64,000 bases of DNA from Ditylenchus dipsaci (GCA_004194705.1 SADC01000929.1:154406-218405), one strand, 5' to 3'. Numbered from the stretch's first letter, positions 47,217 to 58,750 are shown. The notes: a model not told the origin generated them from the sequence alone. Translations and numbers: made by a program.

Positions 47217-47720
47217 AGTGGCGTGGCAACATTCGCGTCTGGCGTGTAACGGTAGGTCATTGGAGCACTCGTTATTTTACGAACCAACATTAGTGGTCCA
47301 TTTGCGGTTGGTTTACTGCGAGCATTTGCGGTTCGACAAATGCGGACCGATATTTATAGCCTTACAAATGCTGACTATCATTTCGAGTGGATGCGATATT
47401 TGCGGACAATATGCGCGACATTTGCGTGGTAAAAAAGGCTTTCCTCTAAAATAGTGGTTGTCAAAAACAAGTCCGCATTCGTCGGTCGTCCGCAGAGCCT
47501 TAGTAAACTGGAAAAACATCAATTGGGACAATAGTTGCACTTTAACACGAGTAAGGCCGGTTGTGACTCTTGTTGATTCTGGTGCAGAATTTCACGGTGA
47601 ACACGATGGCGCGGTTCCTTTTCGCTTCAATCATTGATGAAGTAGGTGAAAAAGAGACCGGAACGTAACACATTGTGCAGGGTCAAAATCCAGCTGGGTA
47701 CCCACAGGTTTTCAATTAAT
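47217..47720. repeat. Diverged CATTTGCGG minisatellite with unique flank
   Basis: Inverted counterpart of 29341-29900: the array first (47217-47440), then the flank with GAATTTCACGGTGAACACGA, CGCTTCAATCATTGATGAAG and AAATCCAGCTGG. Confidence 0.6.
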
Positions 47721-48469
47721 GCGCCATGATGGTCATACTACATCCATACCAAAATGACCGCCAGGGTTTTAACTTTCTGAAAATACCAATCATTAACTCT
47801 TTCAGCTTGAAGATTTATGATAAATCACGACTTGTTTGTTGAAGTAGCGGCTTTCAAAACGCTACACCCTGACTTTCTACAAGCGAAAAACTTTGTGCAG
47901 ATATAATATATAGCTGAATAATCAAAACGAAAACAGAGAGCGGAATATCACTGTCCTTTTGGCTTCAAATGCAGCTATAGTTTTTTGTACGATTATACGA
48001 AATGTGCAAAACGAATATATAAGTTGAAACAGAAATTTCTTATAACTTGTTTCCCGCTAGGAAAACATTCGATTCTGACACTGGATTCGTGTCCAGCGTG
48101 GATGATTTGCTTATAAAACTGCTTTTAAAATTTCAGAGTCATTGCCAAATTTCGAATTCCGCTTAAGACAATAAACATTTGAATTTAAAATTACACATTT
48201 TTGACCCATAAAAACTTCATAAACACTTGCGGTTAACATTTTTTTAGAAAAAGTGGCAGATGTGCTCTCCGAACAGCCATTTAAACAATCAAACATGAAA
48301 ATTTACAAAATTTTTGCTTAAAAAATAATGTTTCTCACGACAAGCACATGCTAGTGTTTTTTATGGAACAAAACATTTGAACATAATTGCAATCATTTTT
48401 CAAGACATATTATTTTATTAGTAACAGCTCTCAGCTTTCACAAAAAAAGCACTTAAACCATGTACAGCT
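47721..48469. other. Spacer between receptor and collagen genes
   Basis: 48060-48190 carries one copy of the dispersed GCTTATAAAACTGC...GAATCCAGTGTC repeat. No gene. Confidence 0.4.
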
Positions 48470-51400
48470 CTAAACATTTCTGGTTGGACAAGGGCAATAG
48501 TTAAAATCACCACCAGGCACTCCTAAAAACATAAAAAATTACAAACGTTAGATAATAACCCATCCACCTGGTGGACCCATTATCCCGGGCTGACCAGCAA
48601 TTCCTGGTTGTCCAGGCGATCCATCAGAACCAGGCTGTCCAGCTGCACCTATGGATCCTGCATTTCCAGGTTGACCTCAAAACAAATGATGTGATCACAA
48701 AAAGATTCAAGTATTTTCACCTCTCAATCCTGGCTTTCCAGCATTGCCTGGAGCTCCGCGTACTCCTTCAAACATATTACATTTAAACGCCATATTTTTG
48801 TTAATTAAAAAATCAACCCTTCGGACCAGGCCGGCCAACACTTTTAGTGGCCTGTCTGCCAGGCTGGCCAGGCTCTCCAACAGGTCCTTGAAAATAGGTT
48901 AACAGTTGAGGGCACTTAAAGTTATAATATATTAAATCAGATACCTATTCCTCCGGGTGATCCTATGTCACCTTAAAATAATATTTAAAATAATATTATT
49001 TATGGAACCTTGTTAACACTGAAAATGCCAATATTTGCTCTTTGTAAAGAATTTCACACTGAATGAAAAATTCGGAAAAACGGGACCAGACTGGGATATA
49101 ACCTTTGGAAGTCCAGGAAGACGGTTCACCACTGGTCGTCTGTTTCAGGATCTCACAAGTAAGGGATGACAAATAAGTTAAAGGCGGATTTCTAAACCCT
49201 TATATTTTTTTAATTTTGAAATCATATCTCTTATGTGTTAATATCATTCTGTAGCCCTGGTTTCCTCTTTTAACCCGTTAATGTGCACTGGTAGGATTTT
49301 TGTACCAGAAAACAGCAGGGGGGGGGGAGGGGGGGGGGTATCACGGATTTTTTTTTGAACTTTGCCAACAATTTTTTTTATTTCAAAACACTGTTGTAGG
49401 ATTATTTTCACCTGTTTTTTTTTTAATTTTCAGTGTTCATGACAACATTTGATGTCTAAGCTACATAATGAAACCAAATTTTCTCATATGTGACATGAAA
49501 AATAAATACAATAGACTTCTGACCGAAAAATTTGCAGGGTTAAAAAGGACACGTCAAATTTATGACTTTTTCTTAAAAGATGTAATTTCCATCGCTAAAA
49601 CTGACTTCTTCTGAGAATATTTTTTGAAGCTCATTTAATTCACTGCAAACTGGTAAATAAACGCTAAATTAGTGAAAATTAAAAATTTGAGATATACTAT
49701 CATAAAGCAAGGCTAAATCCAGACTTTAGAATTTTTAACATTGTCCGCTGGTCTGGAGGGCAGTTTTAGACCAAAATCAGCACAGTGAGAATTTTTTCAA
49801 ATTCCTCTTGAGACAACAATTATTCAAATATCGGCGCTAGTACCGAATTCAACACCGCCCCCCCCCCTAAAAATCCGACCTTTTAAAAATTGCTGTTACT
49901 AACCTTTCAAACAACAAGTTTAGGCTTAGCCTTAGGCTTGGGGTAGGCCAGCGTACGGAAGTTGTGACTAATGAAGAGTTTGCGCACATTTTTCGGGGTC
50001 TGGGACATAAATTTGGGTACTTTTTACTAAAGTAAAAAAAGTGAAAATCGTTGGGGGGGGGGTATTCGCTAGTAGAGATGGGCATTTGCGTTTGCCCAAT
50101 ACCAATACCAATATTTTTTGGTCCTCTCTAGACCCAATACCAATACCAATATTTCAAAGATGTGGACCCCAATATATTGCCCAATACCAATATTTTTTCA
50201 AAAAGTCTATTTTTTACCAAAATATTAAAAAAGTCCCTAATTCAATCTAATCTCGGTTTAGTAAGACACTGGAACTGATTTTTTGGCACAAAGAAACGAA
50301 AATTGACCTATTTCGGTTTTTATTAGGTTATTAGTTAAAATGTGCTCGGAAATCGAAAAATCGAGCAATTTTAAACTCAAGTTTGTACGAATTAAATTTC
50401 GGGCGATCTTAACATTGGGCGAACTGATTTTGGACGAAAAATTAATGTCATTGCATCAGCTGTCGAATGTGAGAGAAATCATTTGAAATAAATCTTGTTA
50501 TGGTGTTGCACAATTGTGGAAAAGAAAACTCGATTTTGTCAAAAAAATCACTTCTGGGTCAAAACTTCTTAATCACCAAAAAGTTTTGAGTATAGGAAAG
50601 TATTTTCGTTAAAGGGGTGTGTAATTTAGGTCCGGAATATTCAAAAATTTTCTTGAGCGGAAAGCAGGTAAAAACATATTTCTTATGAAATTTATCTCTG
50701 TACGAGAATACTGCTCCAGCATTGACCCTTCTAGGCAGAGCTCCGTGCTCCCTCTTTCTCTCAATCTTGGTAGAATATGCTTTCACAAAAAATCAAATTT
50801 AAAAACAAATTTGTTCGCATTGATTTTCCGCTCGAGATAACTTTTTAAATATTCCGGAACTAAAGTACACGCCCTCTTTAAGTTTTTTTTTGAAAAAAGA
50901 CAATTTAAGTGAATTAATGAAATAATAATAAATAAAATTTGTTTAATGTCATCCATTAGGCCAAAAAATGAGAAAATATGAAAATTTGAAATTTCTATTG
51001 GAAAAATTTCATTATTTAGCACCCAATATCTTTGTCAAACCCAATACCAATACCAACATTTTCGAAAGTCACCAACCAATATCCCAATACCAATATTAAC
51101 GCCTTTATTTGACCCAATACCCCAATATCCCAATACCAATATATTGTTTGTTCCCATCTCTATTCGCTACTAGGGTCCAAATATCTAATTTCTCGCAAGT
51201 TTAAATATTTATTGTCTCAAAAGGAATTGAATTTTGACGATGAACTTCAAATTTTAAGAGCAACTTTATAAGCAAATTGACGATGCTTAACATGAATCCG
51301 GCGTATAAAATTGCGGGTTGGTCTAGTGATAAACAAGTTTCACGTTTTTTGAATAATTATAAGTTTTTTTAAACCGTCGCTTAACACTCTAAAGACTTCA

Positions 51401-54400
51401 TTTTGTTCATCTTTAAAGCATTTTTAGTGCAGTTTTAATTGCTTTTTCAAATGATATGAGGGTTTTGCTTAACAAACGGCTCTGTCACATCTAATTTTGC
51501 ACATTAAAGTAAAAAAAAACTTTGGAAAAATGACACAATTTTTTCTTTTAACGAAAAATTCCACGTTTAGTTATCATAAACAACTGCACAATATGTCATT
51601 AGAAAGCTTGTTCTCTGCCCTTCCTAACGAGCTATAAAAGTTTTGCATGTGTATATAAAATGTTTGATTACCACCTGATTTTCTGAACATACCAAAGCGG
51701 GAATTGAAACCATTCAGAATTGCTTGAAATCTTGTGCCAAACCGGCTTTTTTGAAAAAACGATTTGCAGATTCGGATTCTCCGTTAAATTCTGCATCAGA
51801 ACCTGCTGGTCTCACAGTTCAGGATTCTCGTGTTAAGAGTTTTGCTACAAAGTTGTGTTAAGTGAACTGCGTCACACTAACGAAAATCGGGAGAGGACCT
51901 AAACCACTGAAATTGGGTAAAATGGCATATCAAACTCAGCTGGATTTTTTTAGAAAAGTTATTATTTTAGTCCAAACACTTAAAAGGTCATTTTGATAAG
52001 TTGACAAACTTCTGTACGGATTTTTCAACTTGGTTTCTAACAAACTATACCTGAAATTAAATTCTAGGCCTTGTTTTGTTAGAAACCAAGTCGCAAAATC
52101 CGTACAGAAGTTGAATAATCAGGAAAAAAATTTGAACTGGCGAGGGACAACCGCTGCGCGCAAAAACCATGGTCCTTTAAGTAACCAAATTTTTTATTGA
52201 ATTTCTTACAATCATGTTGTAGCTCAGCTTAAGAGCTACAAAACCCATGTTACAGGATGCTTTAATAAATTTTAGTGTTGAGATATGACCTTTTAGCAAA
52301 AATGAATTTTTTGAAAAAAATGACAAAAATCCAAGTTTTTCTGATTTTTCTCATTTAAAAAAAAAATTGACTTTTTTCACAAGGCTATATCTCAACGCTT
52401 AGATTCTAAAAAAAAATATTCTATAAAATATGTTTTGCAGCTCTTGAGCTACGCTACAACATGGATGTATGATGTTGTCGTGACGCTTTTAATTCAATGA
52501 AAAATTTGATAACTTAAAGTGATGAAAGCGCTTGTCAACTGATGAAAATGACCTCACAAGTGTTTGGAGCGAAATAGTGACTTTTCTAAAAAAAATCCAG
52601 CTGATGTTTGATATGCCATTTAAAAGAGGAAAAACAGGGCTATAAAATGGTATTAACAGATAAGAGATATGATTTCAAAATTAATAAAATATAAGGGTTT
52701 AAAAATATGCCGGGAACTTATTTGTCACCCATCAGTGAAGATTTCGGAATCTCTAGTACAACCCATACTGCTCCAAATTTTTCTGGCTTTTCTTAATTAG
52801 CACGAAATTCTCTACAAAGAAAAAGATTGGCGCCGATTTGCCTTGTAATCCTGTTTGTCCAGGCACCCCGTTTGTTCCATGTTGACCAGAATTTCCTGTA
52901 AAAATATATTTTTACTACGCGTTCAAATTAAAATACTTCAGGTCAATCAGCTCAGCATAGGTTTCATATTACGGAAAAATATTATAAAACACTAAATCTG
53001 AACAACTATTTCGGTTTTCGAATTGCGCACTAAAAAGGGTCGTGAAGCATACCTATTTGGCCAGGCGGGCCAGTGGACCTGAACAAAAGTAAATTATATT
53101 TTGTTAAAACCTTATCAAATGTGAAAAGAAACCTGGAACTCCAAGCACTCCTGCAAAATAAAATTCAAAAATACATGCCTGAAAATTTAAAGGGGTATAC
53201 CAGCGCGTTACACTGCAATTAAGGCGGAGAGACCAGCAATTTGCTTTTCTCTTAACTGTTTCCTACAAGCGTTCTACCGATACGACGAAAGTTTTCTGCC
53301 TACTTTTTAAAAGTAGAATAAAGTTATAAATATCAGATTTGAGTTAAAACGGGTGAAAACATGGACGACTTTTAAAAACTGCTGGTCCCCCGCCTTAATT
53401 CGCCGTGTATCGCGCTGATATGCCCTTTAAGAAAAATACCTGGTGGTCCGGGTGGACCCATGGGACACTTAATACAGCCACTTTGAATGTCTTTTAAAAG
53501 CCCAACAATTCCGGCAGCTCCTGTATTTTATTAACTTCATTACAATTATAACCCAGCTGTTAGTACCTGGAAGTCCTGAGACACCAGGCTCACCCGCATC
53601 TGTAAATGAGTATTGAATTTGTGCAGGAATTTTATCAGATCTTTCGAAAGGTTTCTCGTATTTTTTTGACAGGACAAAAAAATATGGTTAAAGCCCCCTG
53701 CCTGCGTCCCTGAGGCGGGTGTGTATTCTGCATTAATTCACACGGATTCTCCTAGCCGAGTCAACTTTTCAAAAGTTCGATCATTTCCTGTTAAAAAGTG
53801 TCAGTAAAAATCTTCTGACTGGGTTTAACTAATTTCAAACCCTGAAACTTCACAACAAGAATGCCATTTCGAAATTGAAAAAATTAAGCGTTAAAAAAGT
53901 ATTTTGACTACTTTCTAAGAAAAAAAAGGTTAGAAAAACTCTCAGTTGACGTCTTCTAGTCTTTCCATCGTCTTTTTGGCCGTAAGAGTTTGTCGTGAAG
54001 AGCCACTTGACTTCTAGAGCCTGTTAAAGCACCATGCCCGTGCGTTCAAGATTGGTAACCGCCAGTTCAAAAGATTTCCCTAATCATTGAACTTCTAAGA
54101 AAGGTTTCTAAGAAAACAAGGCTTAAAATTCAATTTTCGGTAGTTTTGTTAGAAACCCAACCAAAAAATGAGTACAGAAATTTAATGATTAGAAATTAAT
54201 TTTAAACTGACGGGTACCAATTTTAAAAGCACGCGCATGCCCTACAAACACGGTTGAAAATTTTAAAGTAGACTCTGGCGGTGATGGTGTTTGCCATCGG
54301 TGCCTCACCCATTGTAAAACACCACCACTTAGACGGCGACTCATCTCTGACTACTTTTTTCAGATGCCTAGCTACCTCAACCCGGCTACTGTTGTTGTCT

Positions 54401-57266
54401 TGCTAGAAGAGGAAAAAAAAGTTAAAAGCTAGACTTGAAGATGAGTGAAAATTTAATTCAAAATCCGAGGAAAATGGGATAGAGTTGAAATAAGCCTACC
54501 TCCAGGTTGTCCTTTTGGTCCAGGTGGACCTACAGTTGAAATACTTTTCTAAGATTTAGATGTTTTTTTTATGAAATACCTGGAGGTCCGGGGGACAATG
54601 TGAAGACTGACTGCCACAATCTAAATGCTTTTTGCTTTAACACTCCGGCTTCGGTGCTTGACCTTTATGGCTCCTAGAGCAGAATTTTACGGTGAACATG
54701 GTGGCGAAAAAAATTCAAAAACAGGTGGGATCTGCGGGTCATCTACCTCTCTGGACCATACAAGACGAAATTTCTGCTCAGACAATTTAAAAAGGGCAGA
54801 TATCGCTCGATTTTTCATTGATCATTTCGATTCTAAATTTCACAGAAAGCGCAGATCACTGACTTTCTAATGACATATCGTTGAGGGGTGTATGCTAATT
54901 AAATGATGGATTTTCGCTTAAATTAAACAGTTGTGTCATTGTTCAAAACGGTGTTAACCCTTTTGAATGCAAAAAAGTGCCATAGAGCCTTATTTTAGTC
55001 AAGAGTAGATACCATTGGATATAGCATGAAAAACTGCACCAGAAAATACTTCGAAAAATGGTATGGACATCCTTCTGGAGATTTTGCAAGACTCTCAAAA
55101 AATATTCCAAGTAAGATTCAGTACCGTATTTTCTCTAATAGAGCCCCCGGGGGCTTTATTTTTCGAATGCCCAAAAATCTTGAAATTGTAAATCAAAAAT
55201 GGCCCTAACTCTGAAGTTTTAGTCAAAAAAACAGAGGGGGGGGGCTCTATTAGAGAGGGGGGCTCTATTAGAGGAAATACGGTATGGGATTTTGACGTAA
55301 AACTTTCATTTCGACAAAAAAACGGAACTTTTAACACGACAAAAGTCAAGACAAAAATTGTTCAAATTTAAAAAATCAAAGTTTAAATGTTTTTTGTTTG
55401 AGCGGAATTTGAAATTTGACATTGATCTTTTAGGTTTGAAGGCAGTTTTATAAGCAAATTCACCATGCTGAACACGAATCCGGTGTTAAATTTGGCTATA
55501 ACTGATTTGGTTTGCTAAAAACCTGAAATATGCCACGAAAAAACTGAAAAACTGCTCTCGATTCTATTAGCTATATTTTCCTTGTATTAGCTAAAAATAA
55601 AGTTAATTTGTATACGCTTAATCGCTCAGAAATCCATGTTTCGGTGGTTTTGAGTGTTCAGGGTGGATTTCTGAGCGATTTAGCCGATCGGACCCGGAAT
55701 CTGATCCGCTCAATCGATTTTTCGTAAAAAGTTTACCCCCCTTTAGTAAACCCCCAAAAACCAACTTTCAGGGCTTCTGGCCACTTGGGGTGGGATTCTG
55801 ACCAATCCAAGTCATTTTCAGGCTAAAAAATTTGAATTCTTGCAAAATTATGCAAAATTTGGTTGGTTTGGACAGAAAAAGGCATAAATGATATTTTTCG
55901 TGGCACATTTCAGGTTTTCGTGGCACATATCAGTTTTTTCGTGGCAGAAATAATTTTTCGTGGCATATTTCAGGTTTTTAGCAAACCAAATCAATTTATG
56001 CCGTTAAATTTACGGTTTTTCTTATCAAAATGAAAGTTTCACGTCAAAATCTTCATTGGAATATTTTTTGAGAGTTTTGCGAAAATCTCCAGAAGGGTGT
56101 CCAAATCATTTTTCAAAGTATTTTCTGGTGCATTTTTTCATGCTTTATCAAACGGTATCTACTATTGACTGAAATGCAGGCCCTTGGCACTCTTTTAAAC
56201 GCTGGCGCTATGAGATATTCGGCCCTATCCCTCAATGAGGTTTTTTTTGCCTTGATCTCCATTGTTGTTTTTGTAATTTTATAGACTTAGGCAAGGTTAG
56301 GCCAGTGTACGTTAGGAGGAACTCAAATATCAGTCTAAGATATGTTTGAGTTCGTCCCAACGTACGCTGGCCAGAACTCCTTCACAAAGCTCACACACTT
56401 CTTTTTTGACTATGTTTTTTAAATTTTTATATGTTGAATGCGGTTACAAAGGTGATTATGTATGACTGCGTCGACTCTTTATTTATAATTGAAGTGAGTA
56501 CAAAGCTCATTAAATACATCAGTCACCCTGATCACCATATTCACCTTGATCACCGTATCAGTGTGTGAGCTTTCCTACCCTTGCCTATTCCTAAAAAATC
56601 ACACGAACCAACATGGGCACCAAGGCGAAAAACACCTCATTGAGAGGTAGGGCATTTGTCCAGCTTTAATTGTTTTCGTTCGTAATCGTTCGAACCAGCT
56701 TTAAAAAATCGAGCGATATCTGCCCTTTTAAAATTGCCTGAGCAGAAATTTCGTCTTGAATGGTCCAGAGGGCAGATGAGTCGCAGATCCCACCTGTTTT
56801 TGAATTTTTTTCGCCATCATGTTCAGCGTGAAATTCCGCGCTAAGAGCCATAAAGGTCACACAATAATGGGGCAGACATTCACTAACTGCATATTGGCGA
56901 GCCAGTAGACGCAGAGGCCGTCCTACTGCCACCACTACCACTATTGTCTGTCTTTCCTGATCCAGTTCCTGATGTAAAGTGGCGCTTAGTGCGTGGAAAT
57001 TCATCTGGCAGGGGGTTCGACTTATGCTGGATGTGCATCATGCCGTTCCAAGCATCTTTGTTGATCAACTGAACATATTTGACAGCATTGATTTGGTTTT
57101 GGTTTAAGAGACACTGATACCCTGATTTCATCCAAGTTTTGACCACCTCATTGTAAATGTCATCTATTTCTTGGAGCAAGGAAGATATTGTATAAGTAGT
57201 GCCAATTAGCACCCCTATGCCCAAAATAGTGGCCATCAAGGCTGTATTTTGGGTGGCAGAACTCAT
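48470..57266 (-). CDS. Nematode cuticle collagen
   Basis: A secreted structural protein of the cuticle, assembled as a triple helix. Thirteen exons from ATG 57266 to TAG 48470: 57266-56888, 54620-54580, 54529-54500, 53599-53567, 53520-53440, 53150-53133, 53078-53053, 52895-52842, 48971-48945, 48886-48818, 48765-48721, 48675-48568, 48522-48470; about 320 residues. The N-terminal domain has one membrane-anchor helix (ALMATILGIGVLIGTTYTIS) and ends with a furin-like site, FPRTKRHF. Cysteine knots CNCGSQSSHCPPGPPG and CIKCPMGPPGPPG frame the Gly-X-Y repeats, and the end is DFNYCPCPTRNV. All Gly-X-Y exons start and end in phase 1 within a Gly codon. One-base losses at CCCCC (54590) and CC (53076) break the frame. 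Two long introns are filled by foldback elements. Confidence 0.92.
50073..51162. mobile_element. hAT-type element with CCCAATACCAATA arrays
   Basis: Ends TAGAGATGGGCA and TTCCCATCTCTA, flanks TTCGCTAG and TTCGCTAC (seven of eight bases equal). Arms are tandem CCCAATACCAATA units, inverted in sense only at the very ends; the array runs in the same direction on both sides. Confidence 0.75.
51918..52625. mobile_element. Nested foldback with TTAA MITE and GTAGCT palindrome
   Basis: Outer arms CATATCAAACTCAGCTGGAT and inverse ATCCAGCTGATGTTTGATATG. Inside lie a TTAA-family MITE (51990-52185) and an inverted pair around TGTAGCTCAG...AGAGCTACAAAA. Confidence 0.65.
53191..53426. mobile_element. Palindromic TTAA-flanked MITE in a collagen intron
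   Basis: Arms AGGGGTATACCAGCGCG and inverse CGCGCTGATATGCCCT, flanked by TTAA (53187-53190 and 53427-53430). The interior GCTGGTCCCCCGCCTTAATT recurs at 23085 and 37095. Confidence 0.75.
54024..54240. mobile_element. Diverged TTAA-family MITE
   Basis: GCACCATGCCCGTGCG at left and AAGCACGCGCATGCCC at right, with the family core GAACTTCT...GGTTTCTA.AAAACAAGGC between. Only the left TTAA is clear. Confidence 0.55.
54640..56870. mobile_element. Foldback filling collagen intron 1
   Basis: Inverted arms 54640-54835 and 56680-56870 (shared GTGGGATCTGCG, GAATTT.ACG.TGAACATG and AAGACGAAATTTCTGCTCAG) nearly reach exons at 54620 and 56888. Nested: an inverted pair 55005-55115 / 56060-56180, a pogo-type element with TACCGTATTTTCTCTAATAG ends (55122-55284), and another inverted pair 56220-56250 / 56610-56650. 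Confidence 0.7.
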
Positions 57267-58177
57267 TCTTCAAAAATCTTCGCAAAGCAAAATGTGTATC
57301 AAATGTTTTTTCTGCCAAAACCTTTTATTTTTGCTCTAGAAACGATAAATAAACAGCAATGTTCAAAAGTCACAGAGAATAAAATGCATAATGTAAAACA
57401 AGCCCAAGAATCAGGGGTGTAATCACAACTTTTGAAAACAACGTCTCTGCCGACTAAAACCTTTTACAATAACATTTGACCAGAAATTGGGTTTTTTTAA
57501 CTTTTTCTTTACACAAAAAACCTCTTTTATGTTGAAAATAAAGTCTTTTTTATTTCCGAAAAAACTCTGTTTGTAGAACTAAAGTCTCAAAGGGCAAAAA
57601 ACGCAAAGCCATTCAATGAATGTAAAATGGTGGGTTATCTATTTAATTTGCTTATGTTTCCTAGGAGTGCTACGCAAGCACAGCTTTGCAAACAGGTTTA
57701 ACTAACAAACACAACATGAAGCTGTCTCCAACTGGTTCCTTTGCTACTATTTAACAGTTTTATGCTCAAGCTTCCAAAAATAGAACCAAACCATTAGATC
57801 ATGACCACAAAATCACTAATTAATTTATGATCTTTTTAAATAGAAAAATATGTTGTCGTTTGACAATTTAAAAATAAATATAAGGAACTGTTTTATTAAA
57901 TTTTTTGAGTACACTGAACTCCTTATTAACGTTTATCAAAAATAAATAAAAAGGGCAAAAAAGTGTGCGAAACACAGGAAAATTGAATTTTTTAAAAAAT
58001 GGCGCCGAATTATCTAAATATAGTTTTAGGGAAATGTTTCTCTTTAAGCATCTTTATCAAGGGATTTTAGGCTCTGTATGAATAAATAACAACACTTCTA
58101 AACTTAAATCGCACCCGTAGACACGATTTGCAATAAAAAACAGAGGTTTGTTTTACTAAACCAATTTTTTCCGCAAA
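57267..58177. other. Upstream of the collagen gene; nothing recognised
   Basis: AT-rich with no repeat arms or exons. It presumably holds the collagen promoter, but no element can be named. Confidence 0.4.
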
Positions 58178-58420
58178 TACCGTATTTCCTCTAATAACTC
58201 ACCCTGCTCTAATAATCACCCCTCAACTTGAGGGCCTATATCTCAGCTCGGAACAAATATTTGCAAAGCTGTTTATTGCGTTTTCTTAATTCCACGAGCT
58301 CTACTGATTCCAGTTTAATTAAATATTTCACTCAAAATCTCGAGATCGACCTCAAATTTTCCAATTTTCAGCGATCCAAAAAATAACTCACCCGGGTGAG
58401 CTATTAGAGGAAATACGGTA
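58178..58420. mobile_element. pogo-type MITE
   Basis: Ends TACCGTATTTCCTCTAATAA and inverse CTATTAGAGGAAATACGGTA, with CTCACCC / GGGTGAG blocks next to them. 243 bp. Confidence 0.75.
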
Positions 58421-58683
58421 AGTCAATTTTGGTAAAATCTGGAATATCAATAACCGGAACATGAGAATCTCCGCGCTTTAAATAAATTACTCACAAGGAG
58501 CATCAACAGGGGTCACGCACTTATAGCTAAAATTTTGAAATGATTCTGGTGTGGAAAATTTCTATCTGATCTCCGGGAAATTCTTATTCCAAAAAGTGCT
58601 GGAAATGATTCCAATCAATTCCTAAATCGTTTCTGACCTTAGTAGTTAGTGAACTTACTAAAAAAAAGAGTAAAAGAATAGGT

Positions 58684-58750
58684 TATGCATCCACTGGGAA
58701 TCGAACCTGAGAGATCATCTATTCGCCATTGATGTTTACCTCGGGTGACC
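58684..58750 (-). ncRNA. tRNA-like T arm
   Basis: Minus strand CAGGTTCGATTCCCAGTGG contains an exact B box (GGTTCGATTCC) with a pairable stem; the A box is poor. Probably a SINE or pseudo-tRNA piece at the edge of the second Mutator-like element. Confidence 0.35.

Larger units (their letters stand above)
49030..52825. mobile_element. Foldback filling a collagen intron
   Basis: Inverted arms of about 250 bp (49030-49275 and 52620-52825) sit almost flush with exons at 48971 and 52842. Arms share TTTGTA[A/G]AGAATTTC and ATATCTCTTATGTGTTAAT. Nested inside: a hAT-type element (50073-51162) and another foldback (51918-52625). Confidence 0.65.

Noticed and set aside
29341..47720. A single 18-kb transposon carrying the receptor gene
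   Set aside because: The left arm lies within an intron of the CEP104-like gene, no target duplication was found, and internal sequence shows no shared transposon body. Kept only as a finding to test.
49085..49160. Gly-X-Y-like stretch (GEPSS, GLPK) on the minus strand in the collagen intron
   Set aside because: The exon phase would be wrong and the sequence is part of a foldback arm whose inverse lies near 52760.
54625..54870. Open frame with AEFYGEHGGEKNSKTGG as a gene
   Set aside because: The same DNA is inverted at 56680-56870 and forms the arms of the foldback in collagen intron 1.
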